Assembly: GCA_041738135.1 (NCBI GenBank)
Contig: JBGSQK010000008.1
Coordinates: forward strand, 1-38,052
Direction of reading: 5' to 3'
Origin: JAGOMX01 sp041738135
GTDB lineage: Bacteria; Pseudomonadota; Alphaproteobacteria; JAGOMX01
DNA length: 38,052 nt
Part shown: in pieces, positions 8,279 through 17,753 of the stretch
Numbering within the stretch: the first letter of the stretch is position 1
How the letters are laid out: every line of letters starts with the position of its first letter
Notes under the pieces: model-generated
What the model saw: the letters and a program-made list of their open reading frames with translations, nothing else
Told to the model about the DNA's origin: nothing
The model's database searches: none
Translations under genes and position numbers: made by a program

Positions 8279-9373
8279 ATGAGTATGAAGATCGTCACAA
8301 TCATTGGAGCCAGACCTCAGTTCGTCAAGGCTACCACTGTGTCCAGAGAGTTAAAGAAAAGAGGTCTCACCGAGATTCTCATCCATACGGGCCAGCACTT
8401 TGATAAAAACATGTCACAAATATTCTTTGAAGACTTAGGCATTCCGGAGCCTCACTACAATCTCCATATATCAGGTGGCAGCCACGCTGACATGACGGCC
8501 CGTATGTTGACTGGAATTGAAGAGATTCTGATCACCGAACAACCTGACTGGGTTCTTATCTATGGCGATACCAATTCAACTCTTGCGGGAGCTCTGGCAG
8601 CCGCCAAACTACACATACCCATCGCGCACGTGGAATCTGGTTTACGCTCATATAACATGCGCATGCCCGAAGAAGTGAACAGAATTGTCGCCGATCGAAT
8701 TTCCAGCTTATGTTTCTGTCCCAGCGAGATCGCTGTTCAAAACCTAAAAAACGAGGGCATAACTAAGGGCGTTCATAACGTCGGTGACGTGATGTATGAT
8801 GCTGCTCTTTTATTCAGCAATGATCAATTTGAAAAAAGCAGCGCACTTACTCAGCTAAATTTAAAATCGGGAACATATGCTCTAGCCACCTGTCATCGTG
8901 CTGAAAATACCGATGACAAACAAAGACTGGAAAATATCTTATCAGCACTGGACGAGATTGCATCTCACATGAAAGTTATATTTCCTCTCCACCCCCGCAC
9001 AAGAAAATACATAGATACTTATAATTTTTCCCACTATCTAAAAAACGTGGTAGTCACTGAACCACTCTCATATGTAGATATGCTTTGGCTAGAAAAGAAT
9101 GCTAAAGTCATAATTACGGATTCGGGTGGCATGCAGAAAGAGGCCTTCTTCTTTAAAGTCCCCTGCGTCACGATCCGAGATGAAACCGAATGGGTAGAAA
9201 CCGTAGAGATGGGCGCAAATGTACTCGTTGGCACATTAAAAGAGAAAATTATTAAGCATAGCTTGCACCCACCGACCACCTCATGGTCTTGCCATAATGT
9301 ATATGGCAACGGACAAGCGAGTGGTCAAATAGCAGACATATTGATGAGATCGGCTGAAAAATGTGCGGCTTAG
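8279..9373 (+). CDS. Non-hydrolysing UDP-sugar 2-epimerase, WbpI/WecB family
   Basis: This 364-residue GT-B-fold epimerase begins with IGARPQF, typical of the WbpI-like branch rather than the GTRPEAIK of WecB. It contains HTGQHFD, GDTNS, HVESGLRS and the late DSGGMQKEAFF motif that binds the nucleotide. WbpI inverts C2 of UDP-2,3-diacetamido-glucuronate to give UDP-2,3-diacetamido-mannuronate; WecB acts on UDP-GlcNAc. Following a WbpB/WbpD fusion, the WbpI role is the better inference, but the substrate cannot be read from sequence with certainty. It lies 19 bp after the fusion gene and its end overlaps the amidotransferase start by 13 bases, suggesting translational coupling. Confidence 0.87.
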   Translation: MSMKIVTIIGARPQFVKATTVSRELKKRGLTEILIHTGQHFDKNMSQIFFEDLGIPEPHYNLHISGGSHADMTARMLTGIEEILITEQPDWVLIYGDTNSTLAGALAAAKLHIPIAHVESGLRSYNMRMPEEVNRIVADRISSLCFCPSEIAVQNLKNEGITKGVHNVGDVMYDAALLFSNDQFEKSSALTQLNLKSGTYALATCHRAENTDDKQRLENILSALDEIASHMKVIFPLHPRTRKYIDTYNFSHYLKNVVVTEPLSYVDMLWLEKNAKVIITDSGGMQKEAFFFKVPCVTIRDETEWVETVEMGANVLVGTLKEKIIKHSLHPPTTSWSCHNVYGNGQASGQIADILMRSAEKCAA

Positions 9374-11301
9374 TAGGATTAATAAGCATTAACCATAGGG
9401 GCCATGATCTACGATCAAGAGTCGCAGCCATGTCTAAACTGATCGAACATCGCGGGCCAGACGGCGAAGGTATTTGGCAGGACAATGATGTGGGTGTCTG
9501 TTTAGGACACAGACGTCTAGCTATAATTGATCCCGAGCATGGCAAGCAACCATTAGAAACCGAAGATGGCAGACTGGTCATTGTCTTTAATGGCGAGATT
9601 TATAACTACCTAGAATTACGGCGTGAGCTCATCCAAAAAGGTCACCCCATACGCACTTATTCGGATACAGAAGTATTATTATATGCCTACCTTGAATGGG
9701 GCGAATCTTGCGTCGATCGCTTGCTTGGCATGTTTGCTTTTGCCATTTGGGATAAAACCAACAGACGTTTGTTTTGTGCTCGTGATCGCGTCGGCATCAA
9801 GCCTTTCTACTATTACTTTGACGGCAAGACCCTGGCTTTCGCCTCCGAAATAAAATCGATTCTATCCAGCGGTTTTGTAAATGCGGAATCCAATCCAGAG
9901 GGTCTGCAGGATTACCTTACATTCCAGTTTTGTCTTGGCGATAAAACCATGTTTAAAGACATCCAAAAACTCGAACCCGGCTGGTCGATGACCATTCAAT
10001 ATGACCAAGAACTGAGCCTAAATAAAAAACAATACTGGGACCTCTCCTATAACATCGATGAGTCACACGATGAAAGATGGTTTGTGGACCAACTAGCTGC
10101 CTTGATTGAAGACTCCGTTCGGTTGCATTTGCGTTCGGACGTGGCGCTTGGTGCTCATCTGTCTGGCGGTCTCGACTCGAGCACCTTAGTTTGCCTTGCC
10201 TCCAAAATGCTCACAGGTGAAAAGCTTAAGACCTTTACCGGAGCCTTCTCAGAAGGCCCACGCTTTGATGAAACCTCGTATGCAAAACTCGTGGCAGAAA
10301 CAGTGGATGCTGACTATCATGAAACCTACATCAGTGGTTCCGAGTTTTCTGATGTGCTCCCCAAACTCATGTATTTCATGGATGAGCCTGTGGCAGGTCC
10401 TGGCTTAATCCCACAATATTTTGTATCTCAATTGGCAGCAGAACATGTAAAAGTCGTTCTAGGCGGTCAAGGCGGTGATGAAATATTTATTGGCTATGCC
10501 CGCTATCTAGTCGCCTCCTTGGAGCAATGCATGGCCGACGGCATAAACGGTAGTATTTCTGGAGGCTTGAGCTTAGGCTCCATAATCCCGAACCTGCCTG
10601 TTCTGCACGATTACAAACCGATGCTTCAGAGTTTTTGGAAGAATGGCATCTTTGATAGCTGGGACAGGAGATACTTTCAACTGGTCGATCGCAGTGAAGG
10701 TGTTTCAGGCCTATATGCAGGCTCCGTTTTTGAAAGTGGATACTGCCCATTTGAATCCTTTCAACAAATCTTTAACAAACCAGGCATTGAGACTCTGGTT
10801 AACAAAATGAGCTATTTTGATTTAAAGGGATCTTTGCCAGCACTCTTACACGTAGAAGATCGCACAAGCATGGCAGCTTCAATCGAATCAAGGGTGCCCC
10901 TGTTGGACCACCGAATTGTTGAGCTTATGGCAACGGTGCCCGACCACATTAAATTCAAAAATGGTAATTTGAAACACTTGTTTAAAGGCGTGGTGGAAAA
11001 CATCGTTCCTAAAGCCATATTTGACCGCAAAGATAAAATGGGTTTTCCCACACCATTGGACAAGTGGATCAAAGGTGAGGCTCGTTCCTTCATACAAGAC
11101 ATGCTGCTATCGGATCAAGCAAGACAACGCGGCATATATGATATGAAGCAAGTGGAAAATGCTATCCATAATGAACATGAGTTTAGTCGAGTAGTTTGGG
11201 GATTGCTCTGCATGGAAACATGGCATAGAGTCTTCATTGACAATGAAGTTGATTCCTTCCGTATCAAGCATAAGAGTAGAGTGAGGTTCAAATGCGCTTA
11301 G
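9361..11301 (+). CDS. Asparagine synthase-type glutamine amidotransferase
   Basis: The 646-residue protein begins MCGLVG with the catalytic Cys2 of a class II glutaminase. The glutaminase domain occupies about 1-200, and the ATP-pyrophosphatase synthetase domain follows with the PP-loop SGGLDSS at 268-274. By family it hydrolyses glutamine and uses ATP to make an amide. The general annotation would be asparagine synthetase (AsnB). Inside a uronic-acid sugar operon, amidation of a sugar carboxylate is an equally good or better inference, since AsnB-like proteins of O-antigen clusters are linked to such modification. It overlaps the genes on both sides (13 and 10 bases), which argues for a coupled surface-glycan function. 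Confidence 0.9.
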   Translation: MCGLVGLISINHRGHDLRSRVAAMSKLIEHRGPDGEGIWQDNDVGVCLGHRRLAIIDPEHGKQPLETEDGRLVIVFNGEIYNYLELRRELIQKGHPIRTYSDTEVLLYAYLEWGESCVDRLLGMFAFAIWDKTNRRLFCARDRVGIKPFYYYFDGKTLAFASEIKSILSSGFVNAESNPEGLQDYLTFQFCLGDKTMFKDIQKLEPGWSMTIQYDQELSLNKKQYWDLSYNIDESHDERWFVDQLAALIEDSVRLHLRSDVALGAHLSGGLDSSTLVCLASKMLTGEKLKTFTGAFSEGPRFDETSYAKLVAETVDADYHETYISGSEFSDVLPKLMYFMDEPVAGPGLIPQYFVSQLAAEHVKVVLGGQGGDEIFIGYARYLVASLEQCMADGINGSISGGLSLGSIIPNLPVLHDYKPMLQSFWKNGIFDSWDRRYFQLVDRSEGVSGLYAGSVFESGYCPFESFQQIFNKPGIETLVNKMSYFDLKGSLPALLHVEDRTSMAASIESRVPLLDHRIVELMATVPDHIKFKNGNLKHLFKGVVENIVPKAIFDRKDKMGFPTPLDKWIKGEARSFIQDMLLSDQARQRGIYDMKQVENAIHNEHEFSRVVWGLLCMETWHRVFIDNEVDSFRIKHKSRVRFKCA

Positions 11302-12551
11302 CAATCATTTATCAGTTTTTCCAAGGCGAAGATGAGCCAGGCCATTCACTTACCTATAACATGTCAAAGCGTTTGACAGAAAAAGGTGATGAAGTCACAG
11401 TTTACTGCGGCGAAACGGGATACATGCGATCGCTTGCATCTAAAAAGCCTTTTTGGAAACGTTTTATTCAACGTGATAAAATGGGCTTAATTAATCTGGT
11501 TAGGACCTATTCTTATGTGGGATTGCATCGCGGCTATTTAGGCAGACTACTCAACTTTGCAACATTCTGCGCCTCATCATCTTTTGCACTATTCTTCTCC
11601 CAGAAGCCTGACGTCGCACTCATATCTTCTCCCCCTCTTTTTTCTGCATTTTCAAGCAGCATCGTTTGCTGGCTGCGCCGCATTCCTTACGTAATTGAAG
11701 TTAGAGATCTGTGGCCCGATTCCCTGGTCCAAATGGATGTGCTCCATAATCCTTTACTAATCAAAATCATGTATGGGATGGAAAGATTCATATACAACCA
11801 CGCAACAGGGATTATCGTGCTGACAAAAGGCATTCAAGACGACCTCATCAAGAGAGGCTGGAGCGCCGACAAAATTTCATTCATCCATTGTGGTGTAGAC
11901 TTTGACAAACTTTACCCAGACCCTGAATCGGGTTTAGAACTGCGCCGCACCCATGGTTGGGAAGACAAGAAAGTGGTCATGTATTTTGGTGCTCTGGGCG
12001 AAGCTAATAATCTAGATGTGATATTGCGTGCAGCAAGTTTACTGAAGGAAAGAAATGACATTGCCTTTGCCTTGGTAGGGGACGGTATTAGAAAAAATAA
12101 GTTAGAAGAAACTGCAACCGAATTAGGGCTAAAGAACCTGCGTATCTTACCAGCGATTTCCAAAAACCTAGCCCGCTCTTATCTCAATGCTGCGGATATT
12201 TGTGCAGTAACCCTGCTATATATCCCCATTTTCGCCGGAGCTATACCGACTAAACTCATAGATTATATGTCCTGTGGCAAACCAGTTCTTTGCGGCGTCC
12301 TAGGCGAGGCAAAACAAATCGTGGACAAATCTGAATGCGGCTATACTTTCTCGCCCAATGATCATGAAAGCTTGGCCTCTCTCATCGTCAAACTTGCAGA
12401 TAGCAAGAATGAATGCATAGAAATGGGTAAAAAAGGTTACGACCATGCAAAGCAATATTATTCCATTGAGACTATGCTAAGCCGAGTAGAACAGGCCCTG
12501 TCAAATGCTGTAACCGAAAGTCCGCCGGCTGAACCTCGCAAGGCCGCATAA
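11292..12551 (+). CDS. GT4 family glycosyltransferase (WbuB-like)
   Basis: This 419-residue GT-B-fold enzyme resembles WbuB-type transferases, some of which transfer amino-deoxysugars. The N-terminal domain has a hydrophobic stretch near 95-135 that may touch the membrane. The C-terminal nucleotide-sugar domain shows HCGVD, FGALGE and the acidic/glycine motif around IPTKLIDYMSCGKPVL. It probably transfers the sugar made by the upstream enzymes to a lipid-linked glycan on the cytoplasmic face of the membrane; donor and acceptor are not readable from sequence. It is the last gene of the operon, its start overlaps the amidotransferase gene by 10 bases, and GAGG precedes ATG 11292. Confidence 0.85.
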   Translation: MRLAIIYQFFQGEDEPGHSLTYNMSKRLTEKGDEVTVYCGETGYMRSLASKKPFWKRFIQRDKMGLINLVRTYSYVGLHRGYLGRLLNFATFCASSSFALFFSQKPDVALISSPPLFSAFSSSIVCWLRRIPYVIEVRDLWPDSLVQMDVLHNPLLIKIMYGMERFIYNHATGIIVLTKGIQDDLIKRGWSADKISFIHCGVDFDKLYPDPESGLELRRTHGWEDKKVVMYFGALGEANNLDVILRAASLLKERNDIAFALVGDGIRKNKLEETATELGLKNLRILPAISKNLARSYLNAADICAVTLLYIPIFAGAIPTKLIDYMSCGKPVLCGVLGEAKQIVDKSECGYTFSPNDHESLASLIVKLADSKNECIEMGKKGYDHAKQYYSIETMLSRVEQALSNAVTESPPAEPRKAA

Positions 12552-12568
12552 GAAATATTTTTGCTATA

Positions 12569-12629
12569 GCAACCTGCGTCATTCAGAGCGCAGCTCCGCG
12601 TAGCGGAGCTGCGCTCTGAATGACGTTGC
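12569..12629. repeat. Long perfect palindrome (23-bp arms, 3-base loop), REP-like
   Basis: Arms 12577-12599 and 12603-12625 are perfectly complementary around GTA, beginning CGTCATTC and ending GAATGACG. Outside a bulge the pairing resumes (GCAA 12569-12572 with TTGC 12626-12629). A separate 12-bp palindrome TTGCTATAGCAA (12561-12572) abuts it. No T run follows, so it is not a standard terminator on the plus strand, though it could block exonucleases or transcription at the end of the sugar operon. The GTCATTC edge recurs in the element at 25650-25773. Confidence 0.85.
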
Positions 12630-12672
12630 ATTTAACAAGTCATTTTCCGCTACCCTGCTAGTCCCCAATAAA

Positions 12673-12694
12673 AAAGCCCTCTTTCGAGGGCTTT
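12673..12694 (-). terminator. Rho-independent terminator of the parvulin gene
   Basis: The stem AAAGCCCTC (12673-12681) pairs with GAGGGCTTT (12686-12694) around a 4-base loop. Read on the minus strand, the hairpin runs straight into a T tract (the A run at 12669-12675). It sits just past the stop of the minus-strand foldase gene. Confidence 0.85.
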
Positions 12695-12717
12695 CATATT
12701 CCTTAACTACCGCAAGA

Positions 12718-13857
12718 TTACTTCTTGTCAGCTTTCTTCTCTTCAGCTTTAGGCTCTGTCTTCACCTCAGGCTTAACTTCATCCTTAGAGTCAGTAGCTT
12801 TCGCATCCTTGGCTGAACCTGTAAGCTTCGTTTGGATCAGTTTCAACTCATCCTCAAGAGACTTCATCGGTTGCCCCGTATTTGGGTGCAAGCGCTCGAT
12901 ATTACCAGCCTTCTTCTTCAAAGCTTCCTGCAATTTTTGAACCGCTTCTTGGCGAAGCACTTCTTTCAATACAGGCTCTAGCTCAGTTAGCTTAGGCTTC
13001 TTAAGAGGACGACGGTCTTCGGCCTTAAGAATCACAAAACCCATAGGAGTCTTAATCGCAGTCTTAGTTATTCCGCCATTAGGAACCACATACTTGCCAT
13101 CCTTCTTTTCGAAAATAACTTCAAAACCAGGCAACAGCGTAGATTTTGTAATTTCGTTCACATAACCAAGATCGCCATCCTTCTGCGCCGATTGCTTCTC
13201 GATGGAATTTTCCCTGGCCAACTTCAAAAAGTCAGCACCCTGATTCAACTGCTCGATAAGCTTCTTCGCTTCATCATCAGATTTTACGATGATCATGCGC
13301 AAGCGGACTTCTTCAGCTTCTTTGGGGAATTGCTTCGAAAACTCTTCGTATTTTTCACGAATAGCAGCTTTCGTTACAAATTCGTCAGCCTTTTCTTTAA
13401 TCAAAGCCTGTTGCAAAACAGCATTAACAGCTTCCGCGATAGCTTCCTGCACTTCAGGATCTTTTTCAAGACGTGCCTTATTAGCGTCCACTTCTTGGCT
13501 TACCAAATAAAGATCGATCACTTGCTCACGTGCTATCAAGAAAAGGATTTCAGGCGTTAATGATTTAACGAATTCAGGTCCCATGCTTTGAGAAGCCGTT
13601 TGTAATGTTTGCTTCATTGCCGCAGCCACTTCGTCAGCGGTAAAAGTTTTTTTGCCCACTCGCGCTACAACCGTGTCGCCTTTAATTGTTTTCAAGTCGA
13701 TTTTTAAAGAAGCCAAGGCATCCTTTAACTCATCAACTTTCTTTTGCTCGGCTTCTGTCTTAGGTTTTGCAGCAGATTCTTCTTGTGCAAAACTTGGTGA
13801 TGACATACCTATTACAAGGCCCAGGGCCGTCGTGTATTTTAATACTTTGTTCAACAT
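12718..13857 (-). CDS. Periplasmic parvulin-type peptidyl-prolyl isomerase (SurA/PrsA-like)
   Basis: The 379-residue protein has a Sec signal peptide ending at SFA (about residue 24), a helical SurA-like N domain (about 62-170), a single parvulin rotamase domain (about 183-283, with LRMIIV, DGDLGYV and PMGFVILKAEDRR) and a Lys/Glu-rich C-terminal tail ending DKK. It should catalyse proline isomerisation and help fold exported or outer-membrane proteins. GAGG precedes the ATG. It diverges from secA across about 160 bp, an arrangement seen in many alphaproteobacteria, and fits a joint role in protein export. The charged tail is the least conserved-looking part. Confidence 0.9.
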   Translation of the reverse strand: MLNKVLKYTTALGLVIGMSSPSFAQEESAAKPKTEAEQKKVDELKDALASLKIDLKTIKGDTVVARVGKKTFTADEVAAAMKQTLQTASQSMGPEFVKSLTPEILFLIAREQVIDLYLVSQEVDANKARLEKDPEVQEAIAEAVNAVLQQALIKEKADEFVTKAAIREKYEEFSKQFPKEAEEVRLRMIIVKSDDEAKKLIEQLNQGADFLKLARENSIEKQSAQKDGDLGYVNEITKSTLLPGFEVIFEKKDGKYVVPNGGITKTAIKTPMGFVILKAEDRRPLKKPKLTELEPVLKEVLRQEAVQKLQEALKKKAGNIERLHPNTGQPMKSLEDELKLIQTKLTGSAKDAKATDSKDEVKPEVKTEPKAEEKKADKK

Positions 13858-14018
13858 GTTCAGTTACCTCAATAATTTCTATCACATCATCCTACTCCTT
13901 TCTTAAGGATAAATCCAGAATTCTGTTCATTTAGAACACTTATTGTTGTATAAATAAAAAATCCTGTGCACCATGTGGATGGTTATGTACATTGTAAGAA
14001 AGTAAATTAGAGGTATTT

Positions 14019-16766
14019 ATGCTCTCATCGTTATTCAAAAAAGTGTTTGGTTCAGCCAATGAGCGGTTCCTTAAAAAATTACAACCCATGGTTGCTTCCA
14101 TTAATGCGCTCGAGCCTGAGCTGCAAAAGTTAAGCGATGAACAACTCACAGCCAGAACCCAATGGCTAAAACAGCGTTTAGCCGACGGCGAAACATTGGA
14201 TGACATACTACCTGACGCCTTCGCCACAGTCCGTGAGGCATCTGTACGCGTTCTGGGTATGCGCCATTTCGATGTGCAGCTTATCGGTGGTATTATTCTG
14301 CACAAGGGCATGATCACCGAAATGAAAACCGGTGAAGGTAAAACCTTGGTGGCGACCCTAGCTGTGTATTTAAATGCTTTAAGTGGCTTGGGCGTTCACG
14401 TGGTAACCGTTAACGACTATCTAGCCACACGTGACTCAGAATGGATGGGCAAGGTCTATCGTTTCTTGGGTCTATCCGTGGGTTGCATCGTCAATAACTT
14501 AAGCGACTCTCAACGTAAGGTCGCCTACAATTCCGATATTACTTACGGCACAAACAACGAATATGGTTTCGATTACCTTCGCGATAACATGAAGTTTGAC
14601 ATGGAAGAAGTAGTACAACGTCCATTCAACTATGCCATCGTGGACGAAGTTGATAGCATTTTAATCGATGAAGCGCGTACACCCCTAATTATCTCCGGTC
14701 CAACCGATGATTCATCTGAGCTTTATTTGCGCACCAACAAACTCATCCCGCTGCTAACCCCTGAAGATTTTGAAAAAGACGAGAAGGCTCGTTCTGTTAC
14801 ATTCACTGAAACAGGTGCTCTTCGTATCGAACAACTCTTGCAAAATGAAGGCTTACTTGAAGGCGAAAAGCTGTATGATATACAGAATGTCATGCTGGTT
14901 CATCATATGAACCAGGCTTTGCGAGCTCATACCTTATTTACAAGAGATGTGGACTACATCGTCAAAGATGAAAAAGTCATCATTATTGACGAGTTTACCG
15001 GTCGTATGATGGACGGACGCCGCTATTCTGACGGACTACATCAAGCCCTCGAAGCAAAAGAAGGTGTTCCCATCGAAATGGAAAACCAAACGCTGGCATC
15101 CATTACCTTCCAAAACTACTTCCGTCTCTACCCAAAATTATCCGGTATGACAGGAAGCGGTAAAACAGAAGAAGCCGAATTTGTCGACATTTATCGTCTC
15201 GAAGTGATCGAAGTTCCCACCAACAAACCCATGGTTCGTAAGGATGCTGAGGATGAGGTCTATCGGACGGGTCGAGAAAAATATGAGTCCATCATCAAGC
15301 TTATACAAGAAGCTCGTGCACGCCAACAACCCGTTTTGGTAGGTACTGTCAGCATTGAAAAATCTGAACAACTTGCCGCGTTTCTCACGAAAGAAAAAGT
15401 GCCTCACCAGGTACTGAATGCTCGCTATCATGAGCAAGAAGCCTATATTATCTCGCAAGCGGGTGCACCAGGCGCCATCACTATTGCCACCAACATGGCC
15501 GGTCGCGGTACAGACATTCAACTAGGTGGTAACCTAGAAATGAGACTTGAAAGAGAGCTGGAAGGCGTTGAAGACGAGAAAAAACGCGAAGCTATCGAAG
15601 AAACAGCTCGCCGTGAAATAGCAGAAGCTGCACAGATCGTCAAAGAAGCAGGCGGCCTTTATGTGATTGGCACAGAACGCCATGAATCACGCCGTATTGA
15701 CAACCAGCTACGTGGCCGCTCTGGCCGTCAGGGCGACCCCGGCGCATCCAAATTCTTCCTATCTTTAGAGGATGACCTCATGCGCATCTTTGGATCAGAA
15801 AAACTGGATAACATGCTTCAAAGGCTCGGCCTTGAAGAAGGCGAAGCCATTACGCACCCTTGGGTGACACGCGCTCTAGAACGCGCTCAACAAAAAGTTG
15901 AGGCACGCAACTATGACATCCGTAAGCATTTGCTAAAATATGACGACGTGATGAATGATCAACGTAAAGTCATCTACGAGTTACGCCGTGAGCTCATGAC
16001 AGCAGAAGACGCCAAAGATCTTGTAACCGACATTCGTCTTGATTTGGTGGATGCGCTGGTGGACAGGTTCATCCCCGCAGGTGCCTATTCAGACCAGTGG
16101 GATATCCCTGCTTTGCATGAAGAGTGCGTTCGCATCTTTGGCATCGACATGCCCATTGAAAATTGGGCTCACGAAGAAGGCATCGCCGAAGTTGAAATCA
16201 AAAATCGTATCCATAAGGCTGTAGAAGAACTTATGGTGGGTAAAGAGACCCAGTATGGTTCAGAGCTGATGCGCGCCGCGGAAAAGAGTATCGTACTGCG
16301 TATTCTAGATAATGTGTGGAAGGATCACTTACATTCATTGGATCACCTACGCCAGGGCATCAACTTACGAGCTTACGCTCAACGCAACCCTCTGAATGAA
16401 TACAAAAATGAAGCCTTCACCATGTTCGAGCAGATGCTGAACAATTTGTATGAAACTGTCACGGCAGTCATTTGCCATTTAAGCTTCAGTGACCAGTACA
16501 ATGCATCGGATGTATACGAAGAGACATTACCATCCTCCAGTACTGAAGGCTTACAATTTATACATGATGAACTAACCGATGACGAAAACGTACCCGGCAG
16601 CATCTCACCTGACAAAGAAACCAAAAAAACCAAGCGCCGGCCTGCACGTTTGAAAAAAGATAAAACAAAACCAGCTGCCGAATCTTCCGAAGAAATCCGC
16701 AGAAATGACCCCTGCCCATGTGGTTCTGGCAAGCGTTACAAACATTGCCATGGTAAGGATGTGTGA
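14019..16766 (+). CDS. secA: Preprotein translocase ATPase SecA
   Basis: This 915-residue motor drives Sec-dependent export through SecYEG. The Walker A TGEGKT has its lysine at residue 108. The DEAD-like VDEVDSILIDEAR follows, then the preprotein cross-linking domain, the second nucleotide-binding domain with GRGTDI and RGRSGRQGD, the helical scaffold and wing domains, and a Lys-rich linker. The last 25 residues form the SEC-C zinc motif CPCGSGKRYKHC, which binds SecB or ribosomes. Length and all motifs are normal and there is no sign of damage. Confidence 0.98.
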   Translation: MLSSLFKKVFGSANERFLKKLQPMVASINALEPELQKLSDEQLTARTQWLKQRLADGETLDDILPDAFATVREASVRVLGMRHFDVQLIGGIILHKGMITEMKTGEGKTLVATLAVYLNALSGLGVHVVTVNDYLATRDSEWMGKVYRFLGLSVGCIVNNLSDSQRKVAYNSDITYGTNNEYGFDYLRDNMKFDMEEVVQRPFNYAIVDEVDSILIDEARTPLIISGPTDDSSELYLRTNKLIPLLTPEDFEKDEKARSVTFTETGALRIEQLLQNEGLLEGEKLYDIQNVMLVHHMNQALRAHTLFTRDVDYIVKDEKVIIIDEFTGRMMDGRRYSDGLHQALEAKEGVPIEMENQTLASITFQNYFRLYPKLSGMTGSGKTEEAEFVDIYRLEVIEVPTNKPMVRKDAEDEVYRTGREKYESIIKLIQEARARQQPVLVGTVSIEKSEQLAAFLTKEKVPHQVLNARYHEQEAYIISQAGAPGAITIATNMAGRGTDIQLGGNLEMRLERELEGVEDEKKREAIEETARREIAEAAQIVKEAGGLYVIGTERHESRRIDNQLRGRSGRQGDPGASKFFLSLEDDLMRIFGSEKLDNMLQRLGLEEGEAITHPWVTRALERAQQKVEARNYDIRKHLLKYDDVMNDQRKVIYELRRELMTAEDAKDLVTDIRLDLVDALVDRFIPAGAYSDQWDIPALHEECVRIFGIDMPIENWAHEEGIAEVEIKNRIHKAVEELMVGKETQYGSELMRAAEKSIVLRILDNVWKDHLHSLDHLRQGINLRAYAQRNPLNEYKNEAFTMFEQMLNNLYETVTAVICHLSFSDQYNASDVYEETLPSSSTEGLQFIHDELTDDENVPGSISPDKETKKTKRRPARLKKDKTKPAAESSEEIRRNDPCPCGSGKRYKHCHGKDV

Positions 16767-16788
16767 TTAGAGCTGCAAAATATTATTC

Positions 16789-16825
16789 CGCCTCCCTCTC
16801 AGGTATATAGCATGGGAGGGAGGCG
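16789..16825. terminator. GC-rich hairpin between convergent genes
   Basis: CGCCTCCCTC (16789-16798) pairs perfectly with GAGGGAGGCG (16816-16825) around a 17-base loop. It lies between the secA stop and the stop of the minus-strand CAP gene. There is no strong T run on either side, so it is only a probable bidirectional terminator. Confidence 0.5.
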
Positions 16826-16837
16826 ATAGTTCCACGT

Positions 16838-17416
16838 TTAAGAAGTCCCAAATACCGTCGTATAGTAAATATTCCCATTTGAAGCAACGGCATATCCAAC
16901 ACCTACTTCAGTAAAATCTCCCATTAAAATATTTGCACGATGCGCTTGGGAATTCATCCACATCTTAGTAACTTCTTTAGCATCTTCCTCAGGCGAATTT
17001 TTCGAACGACCTACCATTGCTATATTTTCTCCAACCTTCTTAATTTTATAGCCAATTTTATTAATTCGTGACTGCATTGTACTGCCATTTAATTCGTGTC
17101 CAGCTTTCCCAGCCGCGGCCATAGCAACAGAGTGTTCTCGGGAAATTGTCATTAGTTTATCGTTGAATTTTAACTCGCTCAAATTATTTTGTTTACGTTC
17201 TTTGTTGATAGCATTTAGGACTTCATTTTCCAAAGCTGTCGTATCAGGCTTAGCCGCTTCCAACGCCGCACTTTCTGATTTAGCTGCTTCGGGAGCAATC
17301 GCTTCGGGAGTAATGTTTTCTGCCGCAGCTGTTTCCGCCACAGGAGCTTCTTCTGCATTAGCTGCGCTTATAAATAAATTAAAAGCTATAATGTAGTATA
17401 ATTTGTTATTGTACAT
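16838..17416 (-). CDS. Secreted CAP/SCP-domain protein (YkwD-like)
   Basis: The 192-residue protein has a Sec signal peptide ending ANA (about residue 21), an Ala/Pro/Glu-rich linker with degenerate repeats (about 22-62, units like PEAAKSE and LEAAKPD) and a CAP domain (about 63-192). Family marks include NKERKQNNL, SREHSVAMA, GHELNG, VGENIA, WMNSQAHRANIL and VGVGYA. The His residues of GHE and AHR and the Glu of GEN form the usual CAP cavity. Bacterial CAP proteins are secreted or periplasmic; their activity is mostly unknown. A GGAGG ribosome site precedes the ATG. The linker repeats may vary in number between strains. Confidence 0.88.
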   Translation of the reverse strand: MYNNKLYYIIAFNLFISAANAEEAPVAETAAAENITPEAIAPEAAKSESAALEAAKPDTTALENEVLNAINKERKQNNLSELKFNDKLMTISREHSVAMAAAGKAGHELNGSTMQSRINKIGYKIKKVGENIAMVGRSKNSPEEDAKEVTKMWMNSQAHRANILMGDFTEVGVGYAVASNGNIYYTTVFGTS

Positions 17417-17741
17417 GCATTCCTCCTAGGTATAGTTTAGCCACGCATCAAATTTTTTATTATTATATACTTCATATATTGATGATAACACGTATTCAAG
17501 CAATTATGATATGTTTTCCTGAAGATCAGATTGGAGCATGATGTAATGATACTTAAGCAATAGATCCATAGCCACAGCCATCACCAATCCCATAACACAT
17601 TTTTCCTTTCAAATACTCAACAGCTTTCAGCCTACTTCAAGGTCGAAGACTCACCTATCTTGACAGAACCATTTAATAACATTATCTTTATAATCAGTAC
17701 AACACGTTGTGTAATAGATTGCATGTTTTATATATTATCAT
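17417..17741. other. Intergenic region between divergent secreted-protein genes
   Basis: No gene is seen in these 325 bases. The sequence is AT-rich and carries the candidate promoter at 17660-17688 and the upstream region of the CAP gene. A second weak promoter-like pair (TTGTGT near 17708 and TATATA near 17730) lies closer to the coiled-coil gene. Confidence 0.5.
17660..17688 (+). promoter_or_regulatory. Candidate sigma70-type promoter for the coiled-coil protein gene
   Basis: A consensus -35 TTGACA (17660-17665) is followed by a 17-bp spacer and TATCTT (17683-17688, 4 of 6). It points toward the start at 17754. Confidence 0.4.
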
Positions 17742-17753
17742 TTGGAGGAAATT

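Noticed and set aside
13192..13560. 122-codon plus-strand frame opposite the parvulin gene
   Set aside because: Phe/Leu-rich shadow of the charged foldase gene; no ribosome site.
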